5,477 nucleotides of DNA, taken from Deltaproteobacteria bacterium (GTDB lineage Bacteria; Desulfobacterota_B; Binatia; UBA9968). Within the stretch, counting starts at the first letter, position 1. Each line of letters starts with the position of its first letter. The stretch covers positions 1 through 5,477 of the forward strand of contig JACZQL010000139.1 in assembly GCA_022545745.1 (NCBI GenBank), read 5' to 3'. The position numbers and the translations under genes are program-made. Below, one piece after another: positions 4,902-5,477 of this stretch. The notes under the pieces were generated by a model. The model had not been told where the DNA came from. It searched no databases and saw nothing but the letters and a program-made list of their open reading frames with translations.

Positions 4902-4964
4902 ATGTTGATGTATCCATGGGTTCCATACTTTCCAAAAGTTGCTTGGGAAGTAATCTATGAATAA
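4902..4964 (+). CDS. Putative 20-residue small ORF
   Basis: ATG at 4902 to TAA at 4962-4964 encodes a tiny, aromatic and hydrophobic peptide (MLMYPWVPYFPK, then VAWEVIYE). GGAGGG at 4889-4894 gives an ideal 7-nt spacing, the main reason to list it. Just upstream, in another frame, ATG at 4864 reads MDINPYENWRV and stops at 4897-4899, so one longer small protein split by a frameshift is also possible. I recognise no family. With three Pro, two Trp and three Tyr it could bind a membrane surface or a protein partner, but that is speculation. Chance occurrence cannot be excluded at this length. Confidence 0.35.
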   Translation: MLMYPWVPYFPKVAWEVIYE

Positions 4965-4965
4965 T

Positions 4966-4997
4966 AGAAAATGGGACACCTGGCACTTTATACCAGG
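4966..4997 (+). repeat. REP-like palindromic motif
   Basis: A GGGACA-containing lead (4973-4978) runs into CCTGG (4979-4983), a 9-base AT-rich loop and CCAGG (4993-4997). The GGGACA head plus small palindrome recalls short REP-type elements mobilised by RAYT transposases in many environmental bacteria. Only one copy is seen here and the stem is just 5 bp. Confidence 0.25.
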
Positions 4998-5043
4998 CAT
5001 TCTTCGAGTTCCATTTGGACGAATACCCGTGCTCTCTCGTCTG

Positions 5044-5477
5044 TCATTTCGTTATAATGGTGTCAACTTCGCCTTCCTTTCGAACGACAATCACACCCAC
5101 ATCCGTTTCATGGCGCACAAGGTTAAGATCCATGGAGCCCCCTGCGAAGGTGAGGTTTTTAATGGAAATGTGTTGAATCGATGGAGGGAGAATAGGGTAA
5201 GAAAAACTAATCTTCTTTTGAGGCGCGTCGAAAGAAAGTCCCATGCATGCTTGGAGAAGGAGGAACACCGAAGCAGTCGCCCAAGTCTGCGGGGAACACG
5301 CGACCGGATACAACGTTGGTCCCTCGCTCGGACGGCGCACAAATCCGCAGAAAAGCTCCGGCAAGCGGTGCAAATTCATGAAAATGCTCGCATCAAACAA
5401 CCCCGTGAATATTTTTTCCAGTTCTTCTAGCATTCCATATCGCCTCATGCCATAAGCGATCAAGGCACAATCGTGAG
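5044..5477 (-). CDS. Amylo-alpha-1,6-glucosidase-like (glycogen debranching) protein, C-terminal part
   Basis: The frame is open at the right edge, so only the last 143 codons are present; the start lies beyond position 5477. Its first residues, HDCALIAYGMRRYGM, match the (W)PHDNxLIAxGxxRYG block of bacterial amylo-alpha-1,6-glucosidase/glycogen debranching-like glycoside hydrolases; Cys stands where Asn is usual. It continues with LHRLPELFCGF and LYPVACSPQTWA, both typical of the end of the (alpha/alpha)6 catalytic barrel, and closes with a beta-rich tail (SMDLNLVRHETDVGVIVV). The PELFCG Glu is a conserved, probably catalytic acidic residue. Such proteins are commonly about 700 residues and probably cleave alpha-glucosidic bonds in glycogen, trehalose or related compatible solutes. 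A TTG at 5461-5463 could be misread as a start, but the motif upstream shows the frame continues. It points towards the phosphatase gene. Confidence 0.87.
   Translation of the reverse strand, partial: HDCALIAYGMRRYGMLEELEKIFTGLFDASIFMNLHRLPELFCGFVRRPSEGPTLYPVACSPQTWATASVFLLLQACMGLSFDAPQKKISFSYPILPPSIQHISIKNLTFAGGSMDLNLVRHETDVGVIVVRKEGEVDTIITK

Noticed and set aside
4957..5455. Plus-strand ORFs at 4957-5430 and 5243-5455
   Set aside because: They overlap the debranching-enzyme C-terminus on the other strand, whose motifs are clear; their compositions look like antisense shadows.
5044..5463. Complete gene starting at TTG 5463
   Set aside because: The conserved HDxALIA motif begins upstream of that codon and the frame remains open to the window edge, so it is a partial gene.

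Overview
The window reads as chromosomal DNA of moderate G+C from a Gram-negative-type, probably uncultivated soil or sediment bacterium. The envelope LysM/YkuD protein, the stand-alone LigB/LigA-type dioxygenase subunits and the intergenic arrays of degenerate 7-base repeats recall Deltaproteobacteria, NC10, Rokubacteria or Tectomicrobia genomes. That placement is an impression from gene content; nothing in the sequence proves it.

Layout. (1) Positions 175-1116 on the minus strand hold a membrane-anchored LysM-L,D-transpeptidase. A coding-like tail in another frame (87-203) runs past its stop. (2) A short divergent intergenic region (1117-1225) holds possible promoters and what looks like the 3' end of a tRNA gene on the minus strand. 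(3) Positions 1226-3844 on the plus strand hold four genes reading the same way: a LigB-type extradiol dioxygenase beta subunit, a LigA-type alpha subunit, a short-chain dehydrogenase/reductase (SDR)-fold protein, and a small protein of probable ferredoxin-like fold. Two of the three gaps are filled with degenerate heptamer repeats. (4) Positions 3845-4314 form a long gap with a candidate terminator and scraps of short reading frames, one with a CxxCG zinc-ribbon motif. (5) Positions 4315-4767 encode a dual-specificity-type protein phosphatase, followed by a possible terminator. (6) Positions 4768-5043 hold a 20-residue small ORF with a well-placed ribosome binding site and a small palindrome. 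(7) Positions 5044-5477 on the minus strand hold the C-terminal 143 codons of an amylo-alpha-1,6-glucosidase-like (glycogen debranching) protein that begins outside the window.

The most interesting unit is the dioxygenase/SDR cluster. The two subunits resemble LigAB of protocatechuate 4,5-cleavage. However, the beta subunit carries Gln where the second iron-ligand His is expected, and the SDR has lost the Asn, Tyr and Lys of its catalytic tetrad. With a small possible ABM/EthD-like protein beside them, the cluster may act on a non-standard substrate or by altered chemistry. The substrate cannot be read from sequence. The remaining genes (cell wall, phosphatase, glycogen-type hydrolase) show no evident functional link to it.
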